From a bacterium (lineage in GTDB: Bacteria; Planctomycetota; Planctomycetia; Kolteriales; Kolteriaceae): DNA of 45,918 bases. The notes beneath the pieces are model-generated. The model searched no databases and was not told where the DNA came from. It saw only the letters and a program-made list of their open reading frames with translations. Within the stretch, counting starts at the first letter, position 1; each line of letters begins with the position of its first letter. The position numbers were made by a program, and so were the translations under genes. Positions 25,881-36,400 of this stretch are shown here, piece by piece. The stretch lies in NCBI GenBank assembly GCA_019748235.1, contig JAIEPU010000178.1, positions 1 through 45,918 of the forward strand. Direction: 5' to 3'.

Positions 25881-25997
25881 TTACTTACTGCTACGACGGA
25901 GTTTATGAACTTTCGGGATCGATTTCCCGGGCTTGCGACCTTTGTTGGCGTTCTTCGTACGCCACAAAAGCTTCCCACCACGTGTCTGCATCGGCAT
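25881..25997 (-). CDS. Small, strongly basic 38-residue protein
   Basis: A 39-codon frame (stop included), ATG at 25997 and TAA at 25881-25883. The peptide has 13 Lys/Arg in 38 residues and no acidic residue: it begins MPMQTRGGKLLW, continues with RTKNANKGRKPGKS and ends KVHKLRRSSK. Support: an AGAGAGGAT site (26006-26014) eight bases before the ATG, a 17-base-spaced promoter at 26034-26062, and a stop only six bases before the PHP gene. Composition suggests binding to rRNA, DNA or the ribosome, like small basic ribosomal proteins, but I do not recognise the family. A second in-frame ATG at 25991 is also possible. Confidence 0.7.
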   Translation of the reverse strand: MPMQTRGGKLLWRTKNANKGRKPGKSIPKVHKLRRSSK

Positions 25998-26033
25998 GGT
26001 AAAACATCCTCTCTAGAGTTAGAGCGAACGTCT

Positions 26034-26062
26034 ATTGTCGAAAGGAAGGCTAAAGCCGTCAA
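26034..26062 (-). promoter_or_regulatory. Sigma-70-type promoter for small basic protein/PHP/MfnF-like operon
   Basis: On the minus strand TTGACG (26062-26057) and GACAAT (26039-26034) are 17 bases apart, matching 5/6 and 4/6 of consensus. The expected start of transcription is about 26027, giving a short leader of about 30 bases with the AGAGAGGAT ribosome site at 26014-26006. It lies in the 139-base gap after the stop of the gene at 26137. One of the better promoter matches in the window. Confidence 0.55.
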
Positions 26063-26136
26063 GGCGCGGACTTACGTCGGACCGATATTTCAAGCATGGG
26101 GTCATTTCGAGAAATTTCGCAACGATATCGAGCCTA

Positions 26137-27597
26137 CTACCGCTGTGGAACCGTGCTAGTGGCGGGTCGGCGAGACTTCGGACGAGCCACCGGTTTGGTC
26201 TTTGTTGATTTAAGGGCAACGGGGTCCTTCGGAAGGCTATTGAGCAGGAATTCCGTCTGACTAAACAGCCTTTTCACATTCAGCCCGAGTGATGTTTGTT
26301 TCAATTCCTTGCTCCGCGAATCGGTCGACTGGCGCACGGCATCTAGCTCTTTCGCAAACGTGAGTCGATTCGGCATCCCGTTCAGCTTGTCGACGATATT
26401 CTGGGCGAGCGGCGTGTTCTTCGTCTCTTCCGCTTTCCGCAAGCGGCGCTCGAGTACTTTTCGTTTTGCGACGACGTCGAGTACATCCTCCTGGAGCGAG
26501 GTGATCTTGCCGGCAACTTCTGGAAGAAGCGGATCAAGCATGATCGGCACCGTGCACTCCGGCGGAGTACCAGGCACAATGGGAAGACGCGCAATCACCG
26601 TTTGGCCGGAACGAAGGAGCACGTCGATCACAGGCGTTGCATTCTCACCGGTAAGAAACTGCACTGGTGTCACAGAGATGTCACCATGAGCGTCGGTGGT
26701 GCCGATCGAGATCATAGATTGCCGTCCCAGCGCCCGGACGGCGACATCGTATCCGACAATCGGTCGGTCCGTTCCCTTGTTCTGAAAATACACGATCGTT
26801 CGTGCTGCTGGCTCTTGCGCGCACGCCACAGCGTAGAGCTTAATTTCGGCATCGTCTCCTCCCGCGATGGGGTTTCGAAAGACGGAGGCGACTTCGGAAA
26901 GCGCCGTCAGCGATCGGGTACCACTCGATGGCGGACGATAGATGAGATACGACCAGGGGACGATTTCCGAGGCCTTTTTTGCGTCAGTTGAAGTTCGCGC
27001 GATGACGAAAGGCATGCCCGGCGTCGCGAAGCGGTACGTGGCGGAAACCGGCAGCAGCGTTTCACCACGAAGACTCATCTCGACTTTTCCACGCTCCCGA
27101 CCTAGGATCTTTGCCACCGGTCGAAACGAAGTCAGAATCGAACGCAGCAGTTCCTCGGCGGAGTCACCGTCAGGGCTCAGTACGCTTTCGAAGATCGATG
27201 TCCAATTTGAAACGATACGGTCGAATTCCCGTAGAGAAACCTTCCTCGAACCACTTGCATCACGGGGGAATACGACGATGTGAAAGATCTTGTCGAGCGG
27301 GGGGGCGTTATCGCGTGTAACTTCCGGGACCATGCTTGAATTGAAGGGAATAGAGTGACGCTCAAATGTTGTCTTCCATGCATTTCCCAGGACGCGATTC
27401 ATCGATCGTTCAAGAGCGCGTTCGAATTGCGTTCGTTCGGTCTCGTCTCGAGATGTCACGTCCCTCCGTTCGAGCCAAATCACAATCTGGTAGGGACGCG
27501 CTGACTCCGGGCGTTCCACGTCGGCCGCGCTGGACTCAGAGCGACCAGTTATTGCTGCGCTGAGCGTGACGGCCAATAAGACAAGACATTGCGACAC
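26137..27597 (-). CDS. Exported protein of unknown function with Ig-like region
   Basis: 486 residues. The start is the GTG at 27597, which overlaps the upstream stop by one base (TAGTG), has AGGAG five bases ahead and begins a clear signal peptide ('SQCLVLLAVTLSAAITGRSESSAA'); a longer ATG frame from 27642 has no such site. The N-terminal half (about 35-240) is unrecognised. Around 255-370 'AARTIVYFQNKGTDRPIVGYDVAVRALG...TTDAHGDISVTPVQF' has the pattern of a carboxypeptidase-regulatory/Ig-like beta-sandwich. The C-terminal 120 residues are basic, probably coiled-coil ('EVAGKITSLQEDVLDVVAKRKVLERRLRKAEE'), ending in a Lys/Arg/Pro tail. As last gene of the FHA/SBP operon it may be an extracytoplasmic partner; no function can be assigned. 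Confidence 0.7.
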   Translation of the reverse strand: MSQCLVLLAVTLSAAITGRSESSAADVERPESARPYQIVIWLERRDVTSRDETERTQFERALERSMNRVLGNAWKTTFERHSIPFNSSMVPEVTRDNAPPLDKIFHIVVFPRDASGSRKVSLREFDRIVSNWTSIFESVLSPDGDSAEELLRSILTSFRPVAKILGRERGKVEMSLRGETLLPVSATYRFATPGMPFVIARTSTDAKKASEIVPWSYLIYRPPSSGTRSLTALSEVASVFRNPIAGGDDAEIKLYAVACAQEPAARTIVYFQNKGTDRPIVGYDVAVRALGRQSMISIGTTDAHGDISVTPVQFLTGENATPVIDVLLRSGQTVIARLPIVPGTPPECTVPIMLDPLLPEVAGKITSLQEDVLDVVAKRKVLERRLRKAEETKNTPLAQNIVDKLNGMPNRLTFAKELDAVRQSTDSRSKELKQTSLGLNVKRLFSQTEFLLNSLPKDPVALKSTKTKPVARPKSRRPATSTVPQR

Positions 27598-29936
27598 TAT
27601 TGCTCCTGTGGATTTACCCCGGTCGATGGTTCGACTTTCCATCCCGCAGGAGGATAGCCCGGTTTGATCGTCCAGTCGATAATCTTCTCATACGCGCTTG
27701 TGGGAGTCGCCGCGAGCCCGCCGACTCGTTCATTGACCGCCAATCGATGTTTGAACTGCCAGAGCGGAATGACCGCGACATCGTCATGAAGCAGGCGATG
27801 AAGTTTTGGTAATAGCTGTTGAGCGGTCGAGAAATTAGGGACTTCGACCAGATCGACGAGAAGTTGTCTGAGCCATGGACTTGCATGCTCTCCGAGGCTG
27901 GGATTATCCCGCGTGAGAAATGTCATGGTGTCGTACACAGGGTCTCGCACATCGAGCGGGACATAACGAAGGTCCGCGGTCAAAGGACTGACGGGGGCGG
28001 CGGGATCGAACTCGACAAGGCTGATCTTCAAACCGATCTGTTCCAAGTCATGCGCGATCTCTTTGCAGGCTTGTCGATCGACTTCCGACGGAAAATGAAC
28101 GAGCCGGAGTGTCGGAAGAGTCGAGTATTTCTGCTGCATCGCGGCTACTAGCGTTCGAGCCAACGTCACGTCATGAGACCTCGGCTTGATTGTTTCGTCG
28201 TAGCCGATCAATCCCGGCGGCCAGGGGGCCGTCGTCAGCATCGACTCATCATTTCCATTCAGGCCGATCGTCTGAAGAATCCGCTTGGCGTCAATTCCAC
28301 ATGCCATTGCGCGGCGGAGGATACGATCACGAAGCACACGTTGATTGAAGTTGAACTGAAGAACATACACAGTGGGTAACTCGAACGTTGCGATGCGAAC
28401 TCCTGGTATCAGTTCCGCCTTCGACCAGTCGGCAGGGGAAAGATCGGTCGCCAGATCGATACGGTTTTCCGCAAGAGCCGTGAGCCGGTCGGAGCCTTTC
28501 GGAAATTGGAACTCCGTGACTCGCTTGATGACGGGTCGATCCTTGACGGCGAAAAAAGGATTAGCGAGATAGACGATGGTGGATGCTTTTCGCTCGGAAA
28601 GCATAAAGGGACCGATGCCTGAACTCGAGTGGTTGTCTGAAAGGCGAATCAGCGGCATGACGAGCCAGGCTTCGGGACGAAGTTGCGGCCGCTCAAAGTC
28701 AATGGTAAGCCGTCCGGCTTCGGAAGTTTCCATTCGCACCACGAGTCGCGCGAACGCTGGATGAAAGTAAGAACTGTTCGGGCGGCAGCTTTCGACGAGC
28801 AAACGTTGCACGTCAATGATGGAGACGATCTTGCCGTCTTTCGGCCAGCGAATCCCTTCCTTCAATCGAACAACAGCCCTTTTGTTGAGATACTCGTCAG
28901 GTCGCTCGACTTGTGAGAGGACGATGCTTTTCCATTCGAATTCGGTTCCGACGAACTCTCGTTGCATCATGGTGAGGTGAATGAGTTCGGACGCGCGATG
29001 GTCGGCGGGAGACCAGTCCGCCGGACCTCCGAAGAAGCTTGCCGACTGCTCGACGCCAACTCGGACATGCCCGTGGCTCTGATAGAGTGCGTCGATCGCC
29101 TTGCGAATCTTTTCATTGGTTGGATTGATGTTCAGGGCATTTTCCAGGCCGAGCCGCGCATCCTCCCAGCGATTTTCTCCTACCCCTTTCATCGCGGCTT
29201 CGAGAAGTCCCTCACTCTTGGCGATGAGTTCACGACGGATACGAGGGGCGGCTTTGCCGGCGGGATACTCTTCCTCGACTCGTCCAATCGTCTGCCGCGC
29301 GGAGAGGAAGTCCTCCTTCACGATAAACGACTGCAGCCACTTCGCGACGACATCATCAAGAAGGTCAGGCAGAGGAGGATCGAGATCGACAGGTTTCTCG
29401 AGCGACGCTTGCCGATTATTGGCATTAAGGAGGGACTCAAAGGAAGGCTCCCACTGGCTGGCGAGCCGAAGGCGCGAACCTTGTCGATAGAAATGCTCTA
29501 CCCATGCTTCGTTGAGCCCTGGCCAGGTAGGAGTCACTTTCGTCGCGGCGGCGAGTAGTTTTTCAGATTCATTGAATCGACCAGCGGAAATATCGCGCTT
29601 CGCTTGCGCGATGCAGAGATCCTCGAAGTAATCGATCTTGCGGACGACCCTTCCAAAGATCTCCTCCTCCTTGCCCAGTTCCTGATCACGAATCAGATAC
29701 TTGACCGGCCGACGAATTTCAGATCGAGGTGGAAGCCCCGGCTGGCCGACGTATTCGTCATCCTTGATCGAGGAGAAATCCGTACCGGCCGGAATGCGCA
29801 TGGGATCGATATCGCGCGTCTTCCCATCCGTGAGTGTGATTCGATCAAACGGGCGGCGTTCCCACAAGGGAGGAGTGGGATCGGCGACAAGTGTCGCCAG
29901 CAAAATCAGGGATATTGTGATCCCCACGCAGCTCAC
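27597..29936 (-). CDS. Secreted TPR plus peptide-type solute-binding domain (SBP_bac_5) protein
   Basis: 779 residues. A hydrophobic signal (about 1-18) is followed by a helical tetratricopeptide-like segment (about 90-290; 'AGRFNESEKLLAAATKVTPTWPGLNEAW', 'ENRWEDARLGLENALNINPTNEKI') and a domain resembling the DppA/OppA periplasmic binding proteins (about 295-760): 'RLKEGIRWPKDGKIVSIIDVQRLL', 'VLQFNFNQRVLRDRILRRAMACGIDAKRI' and a C-terminal 'DVAVIPLWQFKHRLAVNERVGGL'. Ordinary peptide-binding proteins lack a TPR and sit beside permease and ATPase genes; none is nearby, so an uptake role is doubtful. GTG at 29936 is taken as start; a GTG at 29927 with GGAG eight bases before it is equally possible. 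Second of three genes between FHA protein (gap 83 bases) and the exported unknown (1-base overlap). Confidence 0.78.
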   Translation of the reverse strand: MSCVGITISLILLATLVADPTPPLWERRPFDRITLTDGKTRDIDPMRIPAGTDFSSIKDDEYVGQPGLPPRSEIRRPVKYLIRDQELGKEEEIFGRVVRKIDYFEDLCIAQAKRDISAGRFNESEKLLAAATKVTPTWPGLNEAWVEHFYRQGSRLRLASQWEPSFESLLNANNRQASLEKPVDLDPPLPDLLDDVVAKWLQSFIVKEDFLSARQTIGRVEEEYPAGKAAPRIRRELIAKSEGLLEAAMKGVGENRWEDARLGLENALNINPTNEKIRKAIDALYQSHGHVRVGVEQSASFFGGPADWSPADHRASELIHLTMMQREFVGTEFEWKSIVLSQVERPDEYLNKRAVVRLKEGIRWPKDGKIVSIIDVQRLLVESCRPNSSYFHPAFARLVVRMETSEAGRLTIDFERPQLRPEAWLVMPLIRLSDNHSSSGIGPFMLSERKASTIVYLANPFFAVKDRPVIKRVTEFQFPKGSDRLTALAENRIDLATDLSPADWSKAELIPGVRIATFELPTVYVLQFNFNQRVLRDRILRRAMACGIDAKRILQTIGLNGNDESMLTTAPWPPGLIGYDETIKPRSHDVTLARTLVAAMQQKYSTLPTLRLVHFPSEVDRQACKEIAHDLEQIGLKISLVEFDPAAPVSPLTADLRYVPLDVRDPVYDTMTFLTRDNPSLGEHASPWLRQLLVDLVEVPNFSTAQQLLPKLHRLLHDDVAVIPLWQFKHRLAVNERVGGLAATPTSAYEKIIDWTIKPGYPPAGWKVEPSTGVNPQEQ

Positions 29937-30019
29937 TCCGGATTCTTTCGATCAGTCACGTTTTCACTTCGATCCTAGAGACGTCATGACATTTCGGCGT
30001 TCGTTCGCTCTGCGTCTTC

Positions 30020-33000
30020 TCATGGCTGCGGCAAACGGAGAACGCTGCCGTCCGCTGCTATTCCGACGAAGGACGATCCGACTAACCAAGGTCCACGGCT
30101 CATCCATCTCTTGTACGACAATGCATTTCCTTCATTTCCATCGGTGACATGGAACGAGGAGAGGCTCCCATTGGAAAGAAGAATCCACGCTCGATCATTC
30201 GACACAACCGGTCGATCGACGGGAAGAGCGGGTAGACTCTTTTGCCAATGGATCGATACTTTAGCGTCAACTTCCAAGCCGACAGCCATCAATTCTCCGT
30301 TGTTCGTACAAAGGAGCAGCTTGCCATCGTGTCCGATTGCCGGGAGTGAACTCGGAGAGACGCTGGACGAGCCCATTACCGAGAGATCGTGTGGCTTGAC
30401 GGCTGTGACCGAGTGTTCGCGAATGACCCATATCACATCGCCGGCGGCGACGAGCTGGCGAATGTTTCCATCATCGGGCAGGTCTGTCTTTGCTGATTGT
30501 TTCCATGCTTTGGAGTCTCCGTCCGAGAGCTCAAGCCGAAACAGCGTTTTTCCACCGGCGGCGACGGCTCCTCGTGAAGGGTCACTCGCATCGACGGCGA
30601 CGACGGCATGGAGCGGGAACGGTTGGCCATTCTCGAAAGGGCCGGCAAACGGATCGGCGAGTTCCTGACCGCTTTCTGGATTGATCCAGTAGACGTACCC
30701 CGCTTCCGAGGGAACGAGAAGTCCATCGCCGCACTTTGCCGGCAAGCCATTGACTCGGCCGGTTACATTGACGTTGCGAAGCCCTTCCGATTCAGAGGAG
30801 GTGGGGGGAGCGTATTGAAGGACGCCATCCAGCACTTGCACGAGTCCATTCTGCCATGAATCGACAATAGCGGGAGCAGGTTGTGGACCGGTAACCATGA
30901 TCGGCCCTGAATGGATCGTGCCGGCGACTGTGTCTTTGTCGAGATCCGCATCGGTCAGGATTTGTCGATCCGACGTGTGAGCGGCCATGAACTTCGGAGA
31001 TCCTTCCGTGTTGACCGCGCCCGCGCCGCGGGGCAAGACACCCAAGGTCGTGACAAGGCTCGCGCTCAGATTCGCTGGGTCAATCCGAAGCGCGCTGACC
31101 CCGCCACGATCTCTGTCAGCCGTGATGGCCCAGGGCTGTGCATTGAGGACGATCGATTCACGGGAAGCGGGGCCAGGAAGGGGATGGCTGCTGACGAGTT
31201 CCATTTGCTTGCGCGGCACGTTGACGAAGAAGTGAGCAGCTGACGCGGAAAAGATCCAAATATCGGTTTCATCCACCGCGCGAATAAAGGCAGGAACTCC
31301 CTTTGCCGCGTCGAGATTGGTGTAGGTGAGGGCCTTGGTCAATGGATTGACGTCCGTCTCCGCACCGAACTCAAAAACACTGTACTCTCCCTGATCAGTG
31401 GCGAGAAAAAGTCTTCCTCCTTTGATAGTCGGAGATTCGGAGCAATGTCCCTTCAACGGAGCTTGAGCCGCCTCGCGGACGGAACCATCTTTCGAGGAGA
31501 CGACGAAACAGCGTAATAGTGAGCTATCGATCCCTTTCCGTTGATCGAAGAGGATGAATCGTCCCGTCATGACAGGACGATGCTTGATCGCGCCGGCTTC
31601 ATGCGCGAGCGTGATCATGGATTCGACTTCATGTGTCTCTTGATTGACAACGAACATCGACCCTTCTTCGGCCACGACGAGCAAGGTGTTTCGCTCATTG
31701 TCGAAGGCGGGGGGAGTCAGGATCGGTTGAGGAAAGTGATAGATTCCCTCTGCCAACAATTGAGTTCCACTGGTTTTGACGCTTACGATCTGACCCTGTC
31801 CCTTCTCATCCTCCACGGCCACCACGAATACGCGATCCGGCGCTACAGTGATTTCAGTGGCAGAACGGGGTCTGACAGTGCCGAGAGGTAGTCGTGAAAC
31901 TTCTTTCCCCGATACGAGGTCGATCATTGTCAATTCATTGTCATCCGGGCGATATGCGAGTGCCTGGGCTGAATCGCCGTTGATGCGCGTCGGGCGAAAT
32001 GCAACCGGATACCCCACGGGCCTACGCCATTTCACCGTGCCGTTTCCGGAATCGATCGCATACAAGACATCCGCTACATTAACCGGCAAAGCGATGTCGC
32101 TTCCTTCTTTCAGATCCACCGACCGCGCATATCTCGTCCACGAAGGGAGAGAGGAAACGGCTTGTGGCGCGGAGACCGGTGTCGCAGCGGTGAAGCGGAC
32201 TTGCCCCTTCTCTTTGTCCGTTGCTTTGCTCAGCCGTTCTCGAATTCTCTTGTCGTAGATCTTGTCCGGATATCGATGATTCAGCTCAGCGAATGCACGA
32301 TAGACTTCACGCGGCGAGTCCTTCCCGAGACTTTGGTCCATTCTCTTCAGTAATTCGTCAATGAAGGATCCACGTTCGACGGATTGCTCCGCTTGCTGCT
32401 GCATCGCTTCGACTTGTGAGTATTCCTTTTTGCGCGTGAGCGACGGAAATGTCTTCTGCGTAAGGGCAACAAGTTCCCGCGATTGATCAAGAAGCTTCGC
32501 GTCAGCTCGGTCGCGAGATTGCTGGGCTAGGCCGCTCGAAATCTTGAGAAAGAGGTTGCTGATCTCCGTCGGATGCTTCTTGAATTCAGGAAGCGTGCTT
32601 GCTTCGGCGACGAAACGCTGGGCTGCCGTGAATGCGTTTGGCCATGAGATGGCAGACCCCTCGGAATATTGGAGAACACGAGCTTTCGCTCGAAGATACG
32701 CGGCTTCGGGAGCACGCGAATCGCTCGAATACGACTTCAGGAACTCGTCGAAACCCGCAACCCCCTTGGCATATAAGCCGTCGGTCATGTCTTTCTTTGC
32801 GGCGGCATACTCATCGTCCGCGAGTTTCGAGCGAATGAGAAAGAAGAGACCGACGCTTAAAATCGCGAGCACGACCAAGCCGGTCACAATGCCGAGAAAA
32901 GACTGTGACTGATACAAGGGGGGATGCTGCGAACGATTGACGGTGGTGGAATACGGATCGTCCGCAGAGGTGGAGACCGCGCCCAATTCCTCTGGACTAT

Positions 33001-33283
33001 ATTTGAGGCGGCACTCGATATCGCCGATGGAAAACTCGGCATCCGGCTTCAGCCGTAATTGAGTCACCGGGTTGACGCCGACAAAGACATTCCTGACTTG
33101 GGGACTCACTTCCAAATGGTAGCGTCGATCGGCCCATCGGATCACGGCATGCTTAGGCTGAATCCCATCGCGAAAAATTCGAACGTCGGCAGATGGGTCC
33201 GACCCGATAACGAGTGAACGGCTTGGAAGCAGTTCATGAGTTTCTTTGAGCCCGTCGGGAAATCGAAGTTCCAGTTTGGCCAT
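30020..33283 (-). CDS. FHA-like / TPR-like / beta-propeller membrane protein
   Basis: 1087 residues. The N-terminal 95 residues look like an FHA domain ('SLVIGSDPSADVRIFRDGIQPKHAVIRW'), but the Arg of the usual GR and the Ser ahead of the H are replaced (Ser28, Pro43 region), so phospho-threonine binding may be lost. One transmembrane helix lies at about 130-151. A helical TPR-like region (155-360) with 'EYAAAKKDMTDGLYAKGVAGFDEFLKSYSSDSRAPEAAYLRA' follows, then a PQQ/WD40-like beta-propeller (about 385-1080) with blades such as 'VLYAIDSGNGTVKWRRP' and 'VYWINPESGQELADPF'. Predicted topology: FHA in the cytoplasm, propeller outside. It could sense or scaffold an envelope complex together with the two downstream genes. 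No enzyme motif seen. First gene of the operon; ATG with GAGAG upstream. Confidence 0.8.
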   Translation of the reverse strand: MAKLELRFPDGLKETHELLPSRSLVIGSDPSADVRIFRDGIQPKHAVIRWADRRYHLEVSPQVRNVFVGVNPVTQLRLKPDAEFSIGDIECRLKYSPEELGAVSTSADDPYSTTVNRSQHPPLYQSQSFLGIVTGLVVLAILSVGLFFLIRSKLADDEYAAAKKDMTDGLYAKGVAGFDEFLKSYSSDSRAPEAAYLRAKARVLQYSEGSAISWPNAFTAAQRFVAEASTLPEFKKHPTEISNLFLKISSGLAQQSRDRADAKLLDQSRELVALTQKTFPSLTRKKEYSQVEAMQQQAEQSVERGSFIDELLKRMDQSLGKDSPREVYRAFAELNHRYPDKIYDKRIRERLSKATDKEKGQVRFTAATPVSAPQAVSSLPSWTRYARSVDLKEGSDIALPVNVADVLYAIDSGNGTVKWRRPVGYPVAFRPTRINGDSAQALAYRPDDNELTMIDLVSGKEVSRLPLGTVRPRSATEITVAPDRVFVVAVEDEKGQGQIVSVKTSGTQLLAEGIYHFPQPILTPPAFDNERNTLLVVAEEGSMFVVNQETHEVESMITLAHEAGAIKHRPVMTGRFILFDQRKGIDSSLLRCFVVSSKDGSVREAAQAPLKGHCSESPTIKGGRLFLATDQGEYSVFEFGAETDVNPLTKALTYTNLDAAKGVPAFIRAVDETDIWIFSASAAHFFVNVPRKQMELVSSHPLPGPASRESIVLNAQPWAITADRDRGGVSALRIDPANLSASLVTTLGVLPRGAGAVNTEGSPKFMAAHTSDRQILTDADLDKDTVAGTIHSGPIMVTGPQPAPAIVDSWQNGLVQVLDGVLQYAPPTSSESEGLRNVNVTGRVNGLPAKCGDGLLVPSEAGYVYWINPESGQELADPFAGPFENGQPFPLHAVVAVDASDPSRGAVAAGGKTLFRLELSDGDSKAWKQSAKTDLPDDGNIRQLVAAGDVIWVIREHSVTAVKPHDLSVMGSSSVSPSSLPAIGHDGKLLLCTNNGELMAVGLEVDAKVSIHWQKSLPALPVDRPVVSNDRAWILLSNGSLSSFHVTDGNEGNALSYKRWMSRGPWLVGSSFVGIAADGSVLRLPQP

Positions 33284-33484
33284 ATGCTCTCAGTGTGTGG
33301 AATGATCGTCGTCAGCGGTCCCTTGCTTGTTACGATACGTGCCGGCCTTCGGTTTCTTCATTCATGCAGGCGGAGTGGGAAGGGGACATACCTCCCGCAA
33401 TGAAAATTACTGGATATGGCTCCGCGATGCACGCATTTCTCGATGAGAGTTCGACGGCGACCATTTAATCAGCCAGCATTCATC

Positions 33485-36400
33485 TTAGCGATTCGCCTTT
33501 TTGGAAGGATCGGAAGTCGAATCGGGGCGTCTCCATTCCGTTCGAAGGGAGCCCAGGCGTCCTTCAGAAGTATGACCCTCGATCGAAATGACGTACGTCA
33601 CCTTGTCCGATGTGGGATCAAACGTGATCGTCGCTTTCCCCTGTTCGTCAGTGCTAAGTAGAGGATTCCAATAGGCCGTCGGATTCTGGACGAATTCCTG
33701 AGCGAAGTTAGGCCGGAACGACGACGAGAAATTTCTCTCCACACCGTAAACCATTCGCGGGCGATCCGTAGGGGAACGCTCCTGTTCTCTCGCGACCGCA
33801 AATGCACGTGATCCTTCCGCGTAACGATGGGCCGGCGCCGGAGGTGCCGCGGCACCGGCGGCGGAAGGTTCGGCGGGCGCGGGTACCAAAGCATCTGCGA
33901 CGGATCGACTTAGTCGATCGCTCTCGGCCGGTGCGACCCCTTTCTCCGCCGCCGATTTCTTTTGATCAAGCACCTCTGCAATGGCCGAAGGACGATTCTC
34001 TTCCTTCGCCGCGATTTTGTCCTTCACGAGTTCTCGTGTTTGTGCCGCATGGATTTCCCGCGGAGTCGGTGATTTCTGTTCGGGATTCTCTGGGCTCACC
34101 GAGCCTGGAGTAGCGACTTGGAATCCCGATTCATTTTCCGCAGGGACGGGCATGGGTGGTAAAGCGGGAGCCACGGGCGCAAGTGAAGGAGTGGTGGGTT
34201 TAGGGATGGATTGATCGCGACCAAGCTTCTGCGATGCTTCAGATGACGCCGGTTCTTGGGGCACGACGGACGATGCTGCCGCCATCTGATGAGGACCACG
34301 TGAAAGTTCATTCCGAGATAGATTGAGTTGCCATAACAGTAGTCCGAGAAGAAAGAACCCGAAGATCGCGGAAAGGAGGCGAAAGGAGCGTGATCGAATC
34401 GCGATGAAGGAGAGGACAAGAACCACCAAGCCGGCCAATGTCGTGATTCGATACCATTGCTGATCAACGTGCAATGTGGCCAGTTGCTGCTTCACGGTTT
34501 CTTGTACAGCAGAGACGTTATCACTGAACGCCGGTTCTTGAACGGCTGCCGGATTCATCCCCGACTCCTCCGGCGTGGTCGCCGCGATGACGTTCTGTAG
34601 CATCGCGGGTCGAAATTGCCGCCAACCGTGCGTGCCGAGCACGAGGTCCAGCGCACGGGCGGAAGCCGCATCATCCCGCAACAGAAAGTCGGCATTCTCG
34701 ATATCTTGCGGCCGGCGGATTTCCGAAAGTAAAAGGAAATGGGCATCGATGCCGCTCGGTCTCTCTTGCGACAATTCCAAAATCCGCTGATCGATGATCG
34801 AAACACCGAGTGTTGCACCAACCGCGGGAGCTCCCTTTTCGTTGGTGGCATGCACCGCCAGCGATTGAGGAGAACTGCTCGATATCTCTGGCGTCATTGA
34901 GACATTGAGCTTCTGCACCGGACGACGATAGACCAGACGCTCGGCCACTGGCCTGATCGGTGTCGTTCGTCGATCGAAGATCGTCACACGCACAACTCCA
35001 TCGGTTCCATCAAGCACATTGAGTCGAACAGGTAGCTTCCCCTTGATCGTTCGTCCGAGAACGAAGCCCACAGGGACTTGTCGGCAATAGGCCGAGACAA
35101 TGAAAGGGATGTTGGGAGCGGACGAGATGACCGCGAGATCAAGCGGTTCGTTTCCATCGAACACTCCCTTGCCGCCGTGAAGAATGACTTCCTGATCGGA
35201 AACGACATTGGGGAAGGAACGAATCGAAGTCGCTCCCTGGGGATGGATGAGTTCAACTCGATAGGTACGCCGAATTTCCGGCTGCAATTCAAATCGTCCC
35301 CGACCTTCATGCTCGGCTTTGAACTCCGCGACCGCCGTTCCTCGATCGTCAACGATCCGACCTGCGACCGAGACTGGTTTCGAATTGACGTCGAACGCCT
35401 GGAAGTAAATCTGATTTCGCAGACCGGCGATCAGCGGACCAGACTCCGGAAAGAATTCGAGATCGAGTGGACCCTGGGTCAAAGGAACCTGCCGATTGAG
35501 CTGCTCGGCATTGACTCCCTTGCCCACGCTTACATCGATGTTGAGCGGCCCTTGCCGAACGAGGTTGGGAATGGAAAACCAGAACTGTGTCTTTCCATCT
35601 TTATCAAGTGTGACCTCATGATTTTGGATCACCATATTATCGAGTTCAGCTTGGACATGAACGGGAGCGTCGCTCAAAGGCTTCCCGTCATCATTCTCAA
35701 CAATGAGTTCTCCTTTCAGCGTGCTCCCCGCGGTCACGGTGGGAGAATCCAGTTCAAGTCGTTTGCGCAAGCGCGGCTCACGAAACGTGCGAACTTCAAT
35801 CATTCGACTCTGTTCAACAAATTCCTGCGTCGGGCTATTGGCCGTAAGCCGATAAGATCCCTCGCTTAGATCGGAGGAAAGGCTAATGGAACCGGCCGCT
35901 ACTCCTTGAACGATCGGAAGTGTAATCGAGCCCTCCGGGAGTTTGTTTCCCTGGGGATCTCGCAAATCAAAATCGATCGTTCCCTTGTCGACCGGCTTGA
36001 ACGACTCCCGTTCGAGAGTGAGTGCTCGGAAATAGAGTCGTTCCCCTGGCCGATAAACCGGCCGATCGGTCGAGAGCCGGGTCACACGCGGGGCATATTC
36101 TGGCCGGATCGATGTGGCAGCGCTGGGGGTTAAAGGGCGTGATGCAACGAGCGTAAAGGGAGCGTTAGTGGCGCTGGCGGTAGGAAGGAACACTGTTGCC
36201 TGCCCCGATCGACTGGTAGCCACTTGCTTTTGCGCGATGGAATGACCTTGGCGGTCGATCAATGCCACGTCAATCTGGGCGGCGACTGGTTCATCACGCA
36301 GATTCTGAGTCTGAATTTCGACTGGGGTCAAACCTCCCGCCAGGGCGGTCGATGGGCCAGCGAGATTGATAACGATCGAATCATTCGTGACTTGATTCGC

